From the IMG/VR virus record IMGVR_UViG_3300044809_000038, positions 1-58,968 of that record: 58,968 nt of DNA; one strand, given 5' to 3'. A model generated the notes under the pieces. It worked only from the letters and a program-made list of their open reading frames with translations. It was not told the origin of the DNA and searched no databases. Shown here piece by piece: positions 52,828-58,968 of this stretch. Source of the DNA: a virus. A program made the translations under genes and the position numbers. Numbering within the stretch: position 1 is the stretch's first letter; every line of letters begins with the position of its first letter.

Positions 52828-54633
52828 TCAGGAGTTGATGAACGCGGCGTTGATCGTGCCCACCGTGGCGCCGGTCGGCTGGCCGGTGAACATGCCCAGG
52901 CGCAGCGACTCGATACCGCGGAAGGCCAGGCCCTCGAAGTTCTCGGTGAAGGTGCGGTACCGGTTGCGCGCGTTGAGCGCCGAGTCCCGCACCAGGCCCA
53001 GGTCGAGGGTGCCGCCGTCGAGGTACAGCCAGTCGCCGGTCGCGTACAGCGCCGAGTCGACCATGGTCGGGAACAGCGGGACGACCGCGCCGGCCGCGCC
53101 GTTGTTGTAGAACTGCTGCGGGATGGTCTGGCCCGCCGAGCCGCCGACCTGCGTCGAGGACAGGCCGTCCAGGTGCCACACGACGTTGACGCCGCGCGCC
53201 CGGAACCAGCCCATGATCATCTCGTCAGCGACGGCCATGGCCTCCAGGTCGTAGCTGAAGCCGCGCGTCATGTCCGCCCGGACCAGGTCCAGGACCCAGC
53301 GCGGCGCGACCCACGTCAGCGGCACCATCGTGTCGAGGCGGTGCCGGTTGCGGTAGTAGGCCACGGCCCGGTCCATCGTCACCAGAATGTCGCGCGCCGA
53401 GCTGACGTTGCCGCCGTTGCTGGTGGCGCCGGGCTGCACGAACGTCGCGCCCGGACCGAGCATCAGCTTCGAGCCGGGGTCACCAGTCTGGGTGCCGTCG
53501 GTCGAACCGTTCAGCAGCCTGGTCAGCAGCTGGTTCTCGGCGAACCGCGCCGCCGCGACCAGCGCGGCCTGCGTGGTGGCGTCGGCCCACTCCGGGTCGA
53601 ACCGGCTGGTGAAGTTCGGGAACTCCAGGCACAGGTACGTGCTGTAGACGCTGGCCGACAGCAGGCCGGGGCAGTTGACGACCGCGCAGCCCTTCTGGGT
53701 GGCTGCGTCGGAGCTGGACACGTTGACGTCGTCCGTCGCCGTCCAGATACCGAGACCGCCCGTGTGGCCCGACTCGCCGAGCACGTCGGAACCGAGCGCG
53801 TCGAACGGCGGCCGATAGGTGATGCCGCCGCGCTCCACCTGGAACCGGTTGAGCGAATTCATCACCGGTCGGTTGGTGATGCCGATGTTGTCGATGTCGT
53901 ACAGGATCTCCAGCGGTGCGCAGTACCCGCCGGCCGCGACGATCGCCGTCGGCTCCTGGCCGGCCTCGATCTTCCGGGTGTTCGTCGCCCAGGTCGCGTC
54001 CTTCTGGAGTACGCGGTCCTCGGGGTAGGTGAGCTGGAAGCTCACCACGTCGTGGCGGCTGCCATCAGAGCCGGCGCCCGAGACGAACACGGCGTTCATC
54101 TTGTTGGCCATAGCCTCGGCGAGCTGCTCGCGGTCGACCTCGGCGCCCGTGGTGAAGTGCGGCACGTTGCCGGACAGGACCCGCTTGGCGTTGATGACGC
54201 CTACGGCCGTCTCGGGTGAGCGCGCCTGGGTGGCGGCGCCGAGCGGTGCCCGCCCGGCCGCTGCGGTGACCGCGGTCGTGCCGTCGGGCTTCTTGCTGGT
54301 GGGACTGGTCTTGTGGCCCTTGGACTCCTCCAAGTCCTGCGCCAGGTCGCCGTCGATCGGGTCGCCGCCGTTGTCCGACTTCATCGCCAGGTCGGCGTCA
54401 GCGGTGCCGACCTCGGCGAGCGCGGCGGCGCGGCTGGCGGCCAGCTCGGCGCGCCGGCTCAGCTCGGCCTTGATCTGCTTCGCCTGGTCGGCGTAGCCCA
54501 CCAGCGTGTCGACGTCTTCCTTCGAGGTCGCGGCGGACAGCTCGGCTGCCTGCCCCTGAAGGTGCGTCAGCCCCGCGGACAGTTCGGCGTCGGTCGCCTT
54601 GTCCAGTGCGGCGAGAAGGGCTTCGATATCCAC
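52828..54633 (-). CDS. Major capsid protein, HK97-fold, with N-terminal scaffold-like region
   Basis: A 601-residue protein, GTG start. Residues 1-~115 are helical and charged (LTHLQGQAAELSAATSKEDV, DQAKQIKAELSRRAELAASR), like a delta/scaffold domain that the maturation protease could remove. Residues ~170-600 form the capsid fold: ATNTRKIEAGQEPTAIVAAG, YCAPLEILYDIDNIGITNRP, MNSLNRFQVERGGITYRPPF, FAENQLLTRLLNGSTDG, VPLTWVAPRWVLDLVRADMT, RNRYRTFTENFEGLAFRGIE. AGGAG 7 nt before the GTG. Confidence 0.92.
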   Translation of the reverse strand: MDIEALLAALDKATDAELSAGLTHLQGQAAELSAATSKEDVDTLVGYADQAKQIKAELSRRAELAASRAAALAEVGTADADLAMKSDNGGDPIDGDLAQDLEESKGHKTSPTSKKPDGTTAVTAAAGRAPLGAATQARSPETAVGVINAKRVLSGNVPHFTTGAEVDREQLAEAMANKMNAVFVSGAGSDGSRHDVVSFQLTYPEDRVLQKDATWATNTRKIEAGQEPTAIVAAGGYCAPLEILYDIDNIGITNRPVMNSLNRFQVERGGITYRPPFDALGSDVLGESGHTGGLGIWTATDDVNVSSSDAATQKGCAVVNCPGLLSASVYSTYLCLEFPNFTSRFDPEWADATTQAALVAAARFAENQLLTRLLNGSTDGTQTGDPGSKLMLGPGATFVQPGATSNGGNVSSARDILVTMDRAVAYYRNRHRLDTMVPLTWVAPRWVLDLVRADMTRGFSYDLEAMAVADEMIMGWFRARGVNVVWHLDGLSSTQVGGSAGQTIPQQFYNNGAAGAVVPLFPTMVDSALYATGDWLYLDGGTLDLGLVRDSALNARNRYRTFTENFEGLAFRGIESLRLGMFTGQPTGATVGTINAAFINS

Positions 54634-54644
54634 TTCGCACTCCT

Positions 54645-54699
54645 AGATGCTCACGGTCGGATGGCGGGCCAGCGGTCGCTAGGCGATCCGTGAGCATCT
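54645..54699 (-). other. Long stem-loop in the capsid 5' leader
   Basis: AGATGCTCACGG / CCGTGAGCATCT, a perfect 12-bp stem with a 31-nt loop. On the minus strand its 3' arm ends directly at the AGGAG ribosome site of the capsid gene. It could protect the abundant capsid mRNA or control its translation. The remaining ~80 nt to 54778 hold only a short GGCAC/GTGCC repeat and no promoter I can recognise. Confidence 0.6.
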
Positions 54700-54778
54700 G
54701 GCACTAGGTGCCGGCTGCTGCCCTACTGGTGAGCAGCATACGAGCACCGGTGACGGTTGGGGTGCAGTGTCGCGTGGA

Positions 54779-55012
54779 TCAGTACGTGTCGCCGACGAAG
54801 ACCAGGTCGCGGTCGATCGGCTCGGCGACACGTAGCCAGCGGGTGCCGTCGCGCTCGCTGCGGTGGCGGCCGGGCGTCGTGCGGGCAGCGTGCGGTCTCG
54901 ATACCGGGCGCAGCGTGTGCCGCCCGTAGCGGCAGGCCTTCAGCTTCCAGCGGCGGACGGCGACGATCGCCGGCACGCCGGCCGCGAGCTCCACCAGTAG
55001 CAGCCAGATCAT
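54779..55012 (-). CDS. Membrane-anchored small protein
   Basis: A 77-residue protein: N-terminal TM helix (MIWLLLVELAAGVPAIVAVR), a strongly basic segment (RRWKLKACRYGRHTLRPVSR) and a soluble tail (RWLRVAEPIDRDLVFVGDTY). ATGA coupling to the upstream gene. Function unknown. Confidence 0.6.
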   Translation of the reverse strand: MIWLLLVELAAGVPAIVAVRRWKLKACRYGRHTLRPVSRPHAARTTPGRHRSERDGTRWLRVAEPIDRDLVFVGDTY

Positions 55013-55506
55013 CAGTGCTCCTCGTCTTCGAGCCGGTGGAACGACACTCCCATGGACATGACCAGGTTGGCGCCCAGGTTCAGGCACTCGGTGAAGGCCC
55101 TGCTCGGATCGTCGTACTCGGTCTGGATGGCGTCAACAATGCGCACAGCGGCAGCGAGGTCGCCGCGCATCGAGCACTCGAAGAAGGCCTGCATCGCCGA
55201 GTGGCCGAGCTCGCGGCGTGCATCCTCCAGCGGCGCGACGTGCACGTGTGCGTCTTCGCGTGTGCGGTCCTGGATCAGGTTGCCGATCTCCCACAGGACC
55301 TCCTTGGCGGCCTGGAACGGCATCGGCGTGTCGCAGTGCGCAGTGAGGCTGAACAGGCAGCGGGCGACCATGGCCGGCGCGACGGGCGGCAGGCCGCCAG
55401 CGTCTTCGCTGCAATGGGCGATGCCGGCCAGGAGCGCGAGATGGCTGACGTGCCCGTTGATGGACTCGGCTTCGGTCTGGCGCTCGGCGAACGGGTTGGC
55501 CTGCAT
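55012..55506 (-). CDS. Hypothetical 164-residue protein
   Basis: Helical protein: ESINGHVSHLALLAGIAHCS, APAMVARCLFSLTAHCDTPM, QAAKEVLWEIGNLIQDRTRE, LNLGANLVMSMGVSFHRLED. Several cysteines, no signal peptide. Coupled to the secreted glycanase gene by ATGA, so it may act in the same step. No recognisable family. Confidence 0.6.
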   Translation of the reverse strand: MQANPFAERQTEAESINGHVSHLALLAGIAHCSEDAGGLPPVAPAMVARCLFSLTAHCDTPMPFQAAKEVLWEIGNLIQDRTREDAHVHVAPLEDARRELGHSAMQAFFECSMRGDLAAAVRIVDAIQTEYDDPSRAFTECLNLGANLVMSMGVSFHRLEDEEH

Positions 55507-56615
55507 CACTTCTCCACGGTGGCGTTGAGCAGGTCGACAGCGCTGGCCTGCGTTGAGGTGTTCAGGCCACGCGGCGCGGCGGCCCAGGACTGGCCGTAGA
55601 ACGCACCCGCGGCCTGGTCGTGCTTGATCATGGTGTCGGCCTGCCGGTCGAGGTAGGCGGTCAGCGGTCGGTCGGCGAGCGCCCGGTTGAGCTGGCCCCA
55701 GCCGCGCACCGCCGCGCCCTTGAATGTCCAGCCGTCGGCCGCGCACGTCCCGGTGTCCTCGCACACGTCCTTCAGCGTGCCGCCAGGGTTCAAGAAGGCG
55801 CTCGTGGTGCTGGCGGTCGCCAGCCGGCGCGCGATCGTCAGGTAAGGACCCAGGCCGGTTGCGCGGGCCATCGCCGCGAGCGCCGCCGCGACCGTGCCCT
55901 GGTTGTAGCTCCAGGGCGGCCCGGCCGGCCGACAGTTCTCCAGGTGGTCGAGCACCATGCCGTCGGCGCGGACGAGGCCGCTACGGCTCAGCCACTGCCA
56001 TGCCGACCGGGCACGGTCGAGGTACGCGCGCTGGCCGGTGATCGTGAACAGGCTCGCCGAGAGCTGCACGTACAGCGCGTTCGTGATCGAACCCTTCTGG
56101 TCGCCGTTGTGGATGAACGGCAACGCCCATGTGACGCCCCCGCCACAGCTCGACGTCCAGCCGCCAGCCATGAAGTCGTCATCCACCTCGGCCACGTGCA
56201 GGAACAGCGGCTCGCCGGTCGCCCGGTAGGCGTCGAGCCAGGCCAGCGCCCACCAGCCGGCATCATCGTGGTAGTTACCGGTGAAGAACGGGCCCTGCTT
56301 GTTGACGTTGCGGTTCCACGTGTTGTCGATCATCGCGACCGGCACGGGCTGGCCCAGGGCACGAGCGCCGTCGATCACGGTCGTCAGCGTGTTCGCGCTC
56401 GACCACCAACCCGACGTCACGATCGGCCACAGGCCGGTCTGCCAGCTGTATTCGCCCTCCAGCGTCTTGAGCGCGGCGGCGTCGGCCGCCCGGTAGTCGA
56501 CGACCCTCACGATCACGCGCGCCGGCACGGTGTCGCCCTGCGCGGTCATCGGGTAGCCGGCGATCGTCAACGCCAGCGCGGTCAGCGCCAGCGTCCAGCG
56601 GACTGCGGTCCTCAT
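55506..56615 (-). CDS. Secreted glycoside hydrolase family 76-like (alpha-1,6-mannanase type)
   Basis: A 369-residue protein with an N-terminal signal peptide (MRTAVRWTLALTALALTIAG). The (alpha/alpha)6-barrel core shows GH76 features: NVNKQGPFFTGNYHDDAGWW with the catalytic-type Asp pair D117-D118, GGVTWALPFIHNGDQKGSIT (the family SxxGGxxW-type loop), and PWSYNQGTVAAALAAMARAT. GH76 enzymes cleave alpha-1,6-mannan, which in actinomycetes includes lipomannan/lipoarabinomannan cores. A phage copy could digest host surface glycan to free progeny or to remove receptors. No carbohydrate-binding module. The repeated leader precedes the ATG. Confidence 0.8.
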   Translation of the reverse strand: MRTAVRWTLALTALALTIAGYPMTAQGDTVPARVIVRVVDYRAADAAALKTLEGEYSWQTGLWPIVTSGWWSSANTLTTVIDGARALGQPVPVAMIDNTWNRNVNKQGPFFTGNYHDDAGWWALAWLDAYRATGEPLFLHVAEVDDDFMAGGWTSSCGGGVTWALPFIHNGDQKGSITNALYVQLSASLFTITGQRAYLDRARSAWQWLSRSGLVRADGMVLDHLENCRPAGPPWSYNQGTVAAALAAMARATGLGPYLTIARRLATASTTSAFLNPGGTLKDVCEDTGTCAADGWTFKGAAVRGWGQLNRALADRPLTAYLDRQADTMIKHDQAAGAFYGQSWAAAPRGLNTSTQASAVDLLNATVEK

Positions 56616-56639
56616 GGTTCTTCCTTCTCGGGTTGTCCC
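56616..56639 (-). promoter_or_regulatory. Repeated leader element
   Basis: Minus strand: GGGACAACCCGAGAAGGAAG followed by AACC, ending at the ATG at 56615. Nearly identical to the leader of the DUF932-like gene at 19082-19104. Confidence 0.6.
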
Positions 56640-56646
56640 AGCGGTC

Positions 56647-56673
56647 GGCCGGGCGACGGAGTGTCGCCCGGCC
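56647..56673 (-). terminator. Hairpin before the GH76 gene
   Basis: A perfect 11-bp repeat GGCCGGGCGAC / GTCGCCCGGCC with a 5-nt loop, 12 nt after the stop codon at 56686. Separates the 84-residue gene from the glycanase gene. Confidence 0.7.
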
Positions 56674-56685
56674 TGGTTCGGTCGA

Positions 56686-56940
56686 TCAGTTGTTGCCGTA
56701 GTGCTCCGGGCCGTTGCACAGGGAGAGCGACAGGCCGTGCGGGCACGTCGGGTACATCACTTCGAGCAGCTGCGGGTAGCGGTGTTCGTTGATCTGGTCG
56801 TCGCCCTCCAGCTCACTGAAGTCGTGAGTGGCGGCCTTGCGGGTGAAGAAGTCGATGGCCATGGCCTCGGCCAGCGGGCCCTCGAAGGTGACGACGTAGG
56901 TCTGGTGAGCGGCGCAGACGTTGGCCAGCAGCTTGATCAT
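56686..56940 (-). CDS. Conserved small actinophage protein
   Basis: An 84-residue protein beginning MIKLLANVCAAHQTYVVTFE. The C-terminus (YPTCPHGLSLSLCNGPEHYG) matches a motif recurrent in small actinophage proteins of unknown function and may bind a metal through CPH...C...H. First gene after the promoter at 56981-57009; repeated leader before the ATG. Confidence 0.7.
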   Translation of the reverse strand: MIKLLANVCAAHQTYVVTFEGPLAEAMAIDFFTRKAATHDFSELEGDDQINEHRYPQLLEVMYPTCPHGLSLSLCNGPEHYGNN

Positions 56941-56943
56941 TTC

Positions 56944-56970
56944 GGTTCTCCCGTGATGTCCGGTTGTTCC
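56944..56970 (-). promoter_or_regulatory. Repeated leader element
   Basis: Minus strand: AGGAACAACCGGACATCACG then GGAGAACC, just upstream of the ATG at 56940. Same arrangement (promoter, leader, start) as at 11132 and 19356. Confidence 0.6.
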
Positions 56971-56980
56971 TGTGAAGGCG

Positions 56981-57009
56981 ACTTTACACCCCGGTCCGGG
57001 GTCTGTCTA
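56981..57009 (-). promoter_or_regulatory. Promoter with palindromic operator in the spacer
   Basis: -35 TAGACA (57009-57004), spacer GACCCCGGACCGGGGTG, -10 TAAAGT (56986-56981). Drives the 84-residue gene and probably the glycanase region. Confidence 0.8.
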
Positions 57010-57151
57010 GCGCTGCGCGTCTCAGCCCTCCAGGGTTCGGGGTGTGTCTAGTCGGAGGCTCGCGCCAGCGCGGCGGCCACAGTCGCGGGTACTCGCAACC
57101 GCAGTAGCCGCCCTCGATCTCGCGCTCATCTTCCCGCCACTGCTCGGTCAC
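56984..57151 (-). CDS. Possible 55-residue protein reading into the promoter
   Basis: GTG start at 57151 overlaps the upstream stop (GTGA). The first ~30 codons look coding (MTEQWREDEREIEGGYCGCE, then YPRLWPPRWREPP), after which the frame crosses the half-operator and the promoter and stops in the -10. The CGC pair and coupling are in favour; the tail is probably fortuitous. Confidence 0.45.
   Translation of the reverse strand: MTEQWREDEREIEGGYCGCEYPRLWPPRWREPPTRHTPNPGGLRRAALDRPRTGV
57034..57050 (-). promoter_or_regulatory. Orphan half of the promoter/operator motif
   Basis: The -35 and first arm (TAGACACACCCCGAACC on the minus strand) match the family exactly, but the second arm and -10 are missing (GGCTGA at the -10 position). 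It lies 41 nt upstream of the complete copy. Possibly a decayed promoter or an extra regulator-binding half-site. Confidence 0.55.
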
Positions 57152-57492
57152 CGACGTCGGACCGCCTTCTTACGAGTCCGGCGCTCGCCGCCCTTCGTCG
57201 TCTTCGCGAACCCGTAGCCCGTGGTGTTCTTGCTCCACTTGTGGGCCATCGGGCACGTCAGGGCGTGGCGCAGGTACAGCGGCAGGCCGGCCGCGCGCAT
57301 CCCGTCGGCGGCCAGCTTCGTCGGCCGGCCCAGCAGCAGCTCGCGACCGCGCGGCGTCAACGTCAAGTTGCCATTGGGCTGCGGCTCGGCCGTCACCGGG
57401 AATCGTGACTCGTCCTCGGTGACCCAGACGATGTCTGCCGGGCAGTGCGTGCACTTGCGCACGAAGTCAAAGATCGCATCGGGAACGCTCAC
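57148..57492 (-). CDS. Hypothetical basic protein with Cys motif
   Basis: A 114-residue protein with GTG start at 57492 (GTGA coupling). CTHCPADIVWVTEDESRFP suggests a small zinc-binding N-terminus. It continues NGNLTLTPRGRELLLGRPTK, LYLRHALTCPMAHKWSK, ending in a basic tail (RRTRKKAVRRR). This is a common actinophage small-protein pattern; function unknown. Confidence 0.65.
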   Translation of the reverse strand: MSVPDAIFDFVRKCTHCPADIVWVTEDESRFPVTAEPQPNGNLTLTPRGRELLLGRPTKLAADGMRAAGLPLYLRHALTCPMAHKWSKNTTGYGFAKTTKGGERRTRKKAVRRR

Positions 57493-57710
57493 CTGCGTCG
57501 CCGAGGGACGCCGACATGCACCGGATTCGTGTCGCCCAGGCCGCACTCGCGGCAGGCCCTGTCCCTATGGCCGCCATCCGGCCGCTCAGGCCGCTCGAAG
57601 TCGTGCCGGCTGATCGGCCCCAGTCGCCTAGAAAGCGGCTTCTCCGTCCCATCCGGCGGCTTCTGCAAGCCGTGCCAGATCGTCGGCGATACCGGCTGCT
57701 CGTGCTGCAC
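57489..57710 (-). CDS. Small Cys-motif protein, start uncertain
   Basis: A 73-residue frame if the ATG at 57710 is used, overlapping the preceding gene by 83 nt. The credible part is the C-terminus: DGGHRDRACRECGLGDTNP, then VHVGVPRRRR, with a CxxCG motif seen in small phage proteins. The true start may lie after 57628. Stop coupled to the next gene by GTGA. Confidence 0.5.
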   Translation of the reverse strand: MQHEQPVSPTIWHGLQKPPDGTEKPLSRRLGPISRHDFERPERPDGGHRDRACRECGLGDTNPVHVGVPRRRR

Positions 57711-57903
57711 TGTCGCTCACCTCCCGTTCTCGATACCACTCCAGATCGGCCTCGGGCAACGTCTCGTGCGTGTCGCCCTGGTAGCGCTCGGGCTGGTACA
57801 CGCACCGCGGGCACTCCCGGACGCGCTCGGCGTGATTGGCCTGGCGCCACGAGATGAGTCGCGGCGCCGGCCGATCACACTTCGGACAGATCGTGTCGCC
57901 CAC
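57628..57903 (-). CDS. Small zinc-finger-like protein
   Basis: A 91-residue protein, GTG start at 57903. Two CxxC pairs at the N-terminus (TICPKCDRPAP and RECPRCVYQPERY) form a likely zinc ribbon, followed by an acidic helical half (SAARAAGIADDLARLAEAAG). Possibly nucleic-acid binding; function unknown. Confidence 0.65.
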   Translation of the reverse strand: MGDTICPKCDRPAPRLISWRQANHAERVRECPRCVYQPERYQGDTHETLPEADLEWYREREVSDSAARAAGIADDLARLAEAAGWDGEAAF

Positions 57904-57905
57904 GG

Positions 57906-58481
57906 TCAGATGACGGCGATCGGCTCACGCAGCAGCGCGACGAGGTGCGCGACGGCGTCCGGGTAGTTCAGGTCGAGCACGAAGCCGACGGACAGCACTG
58001 TGGCGGCCTGCCAGAGGACGCCAGCGTCCTGCGCGTCCGGATCGTGGGCGAACGTGAGGGCGATCCGGTGCCGACCGGAACCGGGGCCCTGAAGGCGCCC
58101 CACGGTGGCCGGGTAGAACGCGCCGGGCCCGTACGCCAGCCAGGCACCGGGATTGTCGGCGATCGCGTCGGAGACCTCGGCCATGGTGTCGGCGTGCACG
58201 ACAGCTTCCGGGTGCAGGTGGACGTCGAGCACGTGCCGCACCGGCGTGCCCGGCTCGACGCCGAGCGTGATCAGCATTGACATCGGGCCAACCTCTCGTT
58301 TCGGTTCGTGCGCCTCGACGCGTCGCGCCAAGCGCTCACGGGTCATCGACTCGACCTGGAAGTGGGCTACGCCGGCCTTGCTCAGGGCCTTCGCGACCAG
58401 GAGTGACGCCCTGTCCGGGGCGATGCCGGGCGCGTCGTCGGGGAACTCCACCAGGATGACGTACTCGGTGAACGGCTTCAC
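57906..58481 (-). CDS. Hypothetical 191-residue protein
   Basis: Alpha/beta protein: TEYVILVEFPDDAPGIAPDR, LLVAKALSKAGVAHFQVESM (the first part looks like a small ferredoxin-like fold), later HRIALTFAHDPDAQDAGVL and a helical C-terminus. No catalytic motif recognised. ATGA coupling upstream. Confidence 0.6.
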   Translation of the reverse strand: MKPFTEYVILVEFPDDAPGIAPDRASLLVAKALSKAGVAHFQVESMTRERLARRVEAHEPKREVGPMSMLITLGVEPGTPVRHVLDVHLHPEAVVHADTMAEVSDAIADNPGAWLAYGPGAFYPATVGRLQGPGSGRHRIALTFAHDPDAQDAGVLWQAATVLSVGFVLDLNYPDAVAHLVALLREPIAVI

Positions 58482-58723
58482 ATCAGCTCCTCGACCTTGA
58501 CCGTGACCCGGAAGCGCTGGCGGTCGGCCGGCGGGTCGCCCTCTCGCACCAGGCTGGTGAACTCGTAGACGTCGTCACCCGACGTGTCGAGCAGCCGCAC
58601 CCGCCACTGAATCGGCTCGCCATTCGGGCCCGTCCCGCCATCGTCGGCGCCCGTGTAGCCCTGGAACCACTGCTGCAACGTGCCCTTGGCGAAGTCGGTG
58701 ACCGTCTCCAGGCTGATCCTCAC
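58478..58723 (-). CDS. Hypothetical 81-residue protein
   Basis: Beta-rich protein: MRISLETVTDFAKGTLQQWF, EPIQWRVRLLDTSGDDVYEF, QRFRVTVKVEELM. ATGA coupling on both sides. No family recognised. Confidence 0.6.
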   Translation of the reverse strand: MRISLETVTDFAKGTLQQWFQGYTGADDGGTGPNGEPIQWRVRLLDTSGDDVYEFTSLVREGDPPADRQRFRVTVKVEELM

Positions 58724-58944
58724 AACGCCACTCCCGCCTCCAGGTCGATCACGCGGGCCCGTAGCCGGCGCTCAACGTCAGCCAGGACCTGAGCCGCCGT
58801 CAGTGCGTTCTCGTACATCCGCTTCGGCGCCGACTTGGCCAGCCGGTGGGCGCGTTCCCGCTGCTCGCCGGCCTCCTTCTTGTAGTGGTCGAGCTGCTGC
58901 TCCAGCTCGGCCACTACAGCGGCGCGCGCATCGTCGATCTTCAC
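58720..58944 (-). CDS. Coiled-coil protein, paralogue of the contig-end gene
   Basis: A 74-residue protein, GTG start overlapping the stop at 58941: MKIDDARAAVVAELEQQLDH, then EQRERAHRLAKSAPKRMYEN and VERRLRARVIDLEAGVAL. It aligns along its whole length with the product of the split gene (positions 286-1 plus 58968-58941), so the two are adjacent tandem duplicates once the contig is closed. Confidence 0.75.
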   Translation of the reverse strand: MKIDDARAAVVAELEQQLDHYKKEAGEQRERAHRLAKSAPKRMYENALTAAQVLADVERRLRARVIDLEAGVAL

Positions 58945-58968
58945 AGGGGCGCTCCCGCCTTCAGGTCG
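58941..58968 (-). CDS. 3' end of the gene split by the contig ends
   Basis: The codons DLKAGAPL and a TGA stop match the C-terminus DLEAGVAL of the adjacent paralogue. This is the expected end of the gene beginning at 286. The GTGA overlap with the next gene mirrors the coupling used throughout the genome. Confidence 0.7.

Noticed and set aside
1-58968. CRISPR array, insertion sequence, integrase or attachment site
   Set aside because: No regularly spaced repeats, no transposase or recombinase motifs and no integrase gene were seen on either strand.

Overview
The window reads as one essentially complete genome of a tailed actinobacteriophage with a siphovirus-type virion. The evidence is a very high GC content, tightly packed genes joined by ATGA/GTGA/TGATG overlaps, and a full virion gene set: two terminase subunits, portal-MuF fusion, maturation protease, HK97-type capsid, major tail protein, tail-assembly chaperones, tape measure and minor tail proteins. 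I saw no integrase, excisionase, immunity repressor or DNA polymerase, so a lytic life style on a high-GC actinomycete is most likely. The host genus cannot be read from the sequence. All genes are on the minus strand except one HNH-type gene (37952-38371). The contig ends lie inside one gene: the last 28 bases encode the missing C-terminus of the gene that runs off position 1, and the poly-C rich first ~26 bases look like a damaged copy of the right end. The molecule is therefore circular or circularly permuted as assembled, and coordinate 1 is arbitrary.

Layout in transcription order (right to left) from the divergent point at 37.9 kb. 37.9-29.6 kb is early/replication: a ribbon-helix-helix-like regulator, an ERF annealing protein, a glycosyltransferase, SSB, small unknown genes, a replication-initiator-like protein and a DnaC-like loader. 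29.5-27.0 kb holds a GH25 endolysin and a tail-fibre-like protein. 26.9-22.2 kb is a probable DNA-base hypermodification cassette: RusA-like nuclease, ParB-like protein, TET/JBP-type 2-oxoglutarate dioxygenase, amino-acid:DNA-transferase-like protein, PLP enzyme and P-loop kinase. 22.2-19.4 kb holds terS and terL. 19.4-17.4 kb has a DUF932-like protein, strong hairpins and two unusual tRNA-like genes. 17.4-14.7 kb is an array of small paralogous helical proteins. 14.7-11.2 kb has two glycosyltransferases, a secreted esterase and a cytidylyltransferase. 11.1-0.3 kb holds small genes, then portal-MuF, an Acb2-like anti-CBASS candidate and the maturation protease. Across the contig junction come 59.0-55 kb (small genes and a secreted GH76 glycanase), then 54.6-38.4 kb (capsid, connectors, tail, membrane proteins, collagen-like protein, holin candidate).

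Control: about ten sites have the same architecture, a sigma70-like -35 (TAGACA or TCGACA at the best sites) and -10 (TAGAAT, TAGAGT, TAAAGT and variants) about 17 nt apart, with a GGGGTG-type inverted repeat filling the spacer. This suggests a genome-wide set of promoters that share one operator. Several drive leaderless starts (ATG or GTG 6-7 nt after the -10). Others feed a repeated leader, GGRACAACC...GGRAGRACC, placed directly before the start codon. Perfect 11-16 bp hairpins separate the transcription units.
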